Of a stretch of 64,000 bases of DNA, positions 63,678 through 64,000 are shown piece after piece. Within the stretch, counting starts at the first letter, position 1; the number at the start of each line of letters is the position of its first letter. Origin of the DNA: an uncultured Succinivibrionaceae bacterium (GTDB lineage: Bacteria; Pseudomonadota; Gammaproteobacteria; Enterobacterales; Succinivibrionaceae); NCBI GenBank assembly GCA_900539665.1, contig UQCV01000002.1:10535-74534 (forward strand), read 5' to 3'. The position numbers and the translations under genes are program-made. The notes below the pieces were generated by a model. That model made no database searches and was not told the DNA's origin. It worked only from the letters and a program-made list of their open reading frames with translations.

Positions 63678-64000
63678 GCTGGTAAAACCTTAGGTTCTTA
63701 AACCAAAATAAACAAAAGGTCTCTATTTAGAAAATTAGAGGCCTTTTGCTTCTCTCCCAAAACTTTGGCCTTTCCCTCACCAAAATAGAAAGAAGAAATA
63801 AAAGAAAATACTAAACTCCGCTCTCCGTATTTTCTAATTTTTGACGTGCTTTTTGGGATAGGCTACACCGAGTAAATCGAAGAGATCTCTAGTTTTTTTA
63901 GGGATCTCTTTTACTATCCAGATTCCTCTGCCTAGAGGCCTACTCGCTTGAAGTGTTTGTAGCTTTAGCATTAGCTTATTTAATGAATCACTTGGTAGCT
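63678..64000. other. 323-bp right-end gap, terminator hairpins only
   Basis: AAAGGTCTCTA with TAGAGGCCTTT near 63717-63751 forms a clear terminator for the ComFB-like gene. A second stem, agagatc/gatctct, near 63879-63911 is followed by T residues. No coding frame is recognised before the window ends. Confidence 0.6.

Overview
The window joins two kinds of DNA. About 34.5-64 kb is AT-rich bacterial core chromosome. The order queG/nnr-tsaE-amiB-mutL-miaA-hfq-hflX-hflK-hflC-purA, together with dnaG-rpoD, obgE-folA, rplU-rpmA/ispB and apaH, is typical of Gammaproteobacteria. With a polyphosphate glucokinase and compact AT-rich intergenic DNA, my best guess is an anaerobic gut lineage such as Succinivibrionaceae; no rRNA is present to confirm this. 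About 1-31 kb is a visibly more GC-rich temperate phage genome, presumably an integrated prophage, with its left end and any integrase outside the window. 31-34.3 kb is an AT-rich zone with a repressor-like gene and unrecognised genes, where I cannot place the exact element boundary.

Phage layout. Leftward (minus strand) from about 16.2 kb runs an early block: a VapE-type primase/helicase, a VRR-NUC nuclease, an SNF2-type helicase and a DUF1492 late-regulator-like protein. Two intrinsic terminators follow. The packaging/head block comes next: HNH nuclease, P27-type small terminase, ParB-methyltransferase, a set of accessory genes (DUF4314, amidoligase, gamma-glutamylcyclotransferase, zinc ribbon, unknowns), large terminase, portal, ClpP-type protease and an HK97 major capsid protein cut by the window edge. 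Rightward from about 16.7 kb are an Rrp5-like small protein, DUF2800, DUF2815, two tiny membrane proteins and a family A DNA polymerase that carries an intein. A 77-bp tandem repeat array with one inverted copy lies between the two divergent blocks. This gene set is the one I associate with Firmicutes temperate phages, with the DUF2800-DUF2815-polA segment inverted relative to the usual order.

An AT-rich defence cargo (22.0-29.9 kb) lies just beyond polA. It holds a PvuII-like restriction endonuclease and its convergent N4-cytosine methyltransferase, a 491-aa protein with a possible nuclease core and HEAT-like repeats, a Hachiman-like pair (superfamily 2 helicase plus DUF1837 protein) and a small XRE regulator. 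Phage-like sequence then resumes with a structured, possibly translation-controlling leader and a Cys-rich/HTH protein gene.

The most unusual signals are these. (1) Five near-identical 43-nt promoter/leader elements each head an accessory gene, and two of them carry covarying inverted arms. (2) The 77-bp array fronts both divergent operons. (3) The leader at 29.96-30.20 kb has a potential pseudoknot and a stem that covers the ribosome binding site. (4) The 491-aa protein beside the Hachiman-like genes is unrecognised. The core chromosome is conventional; it adds a tRNA with a CAT anticodon (probably Ile2), several clear terminators, an internally deleted IS200/IS605-type element and an HD-GYP protein with a degenerate receiver domain.
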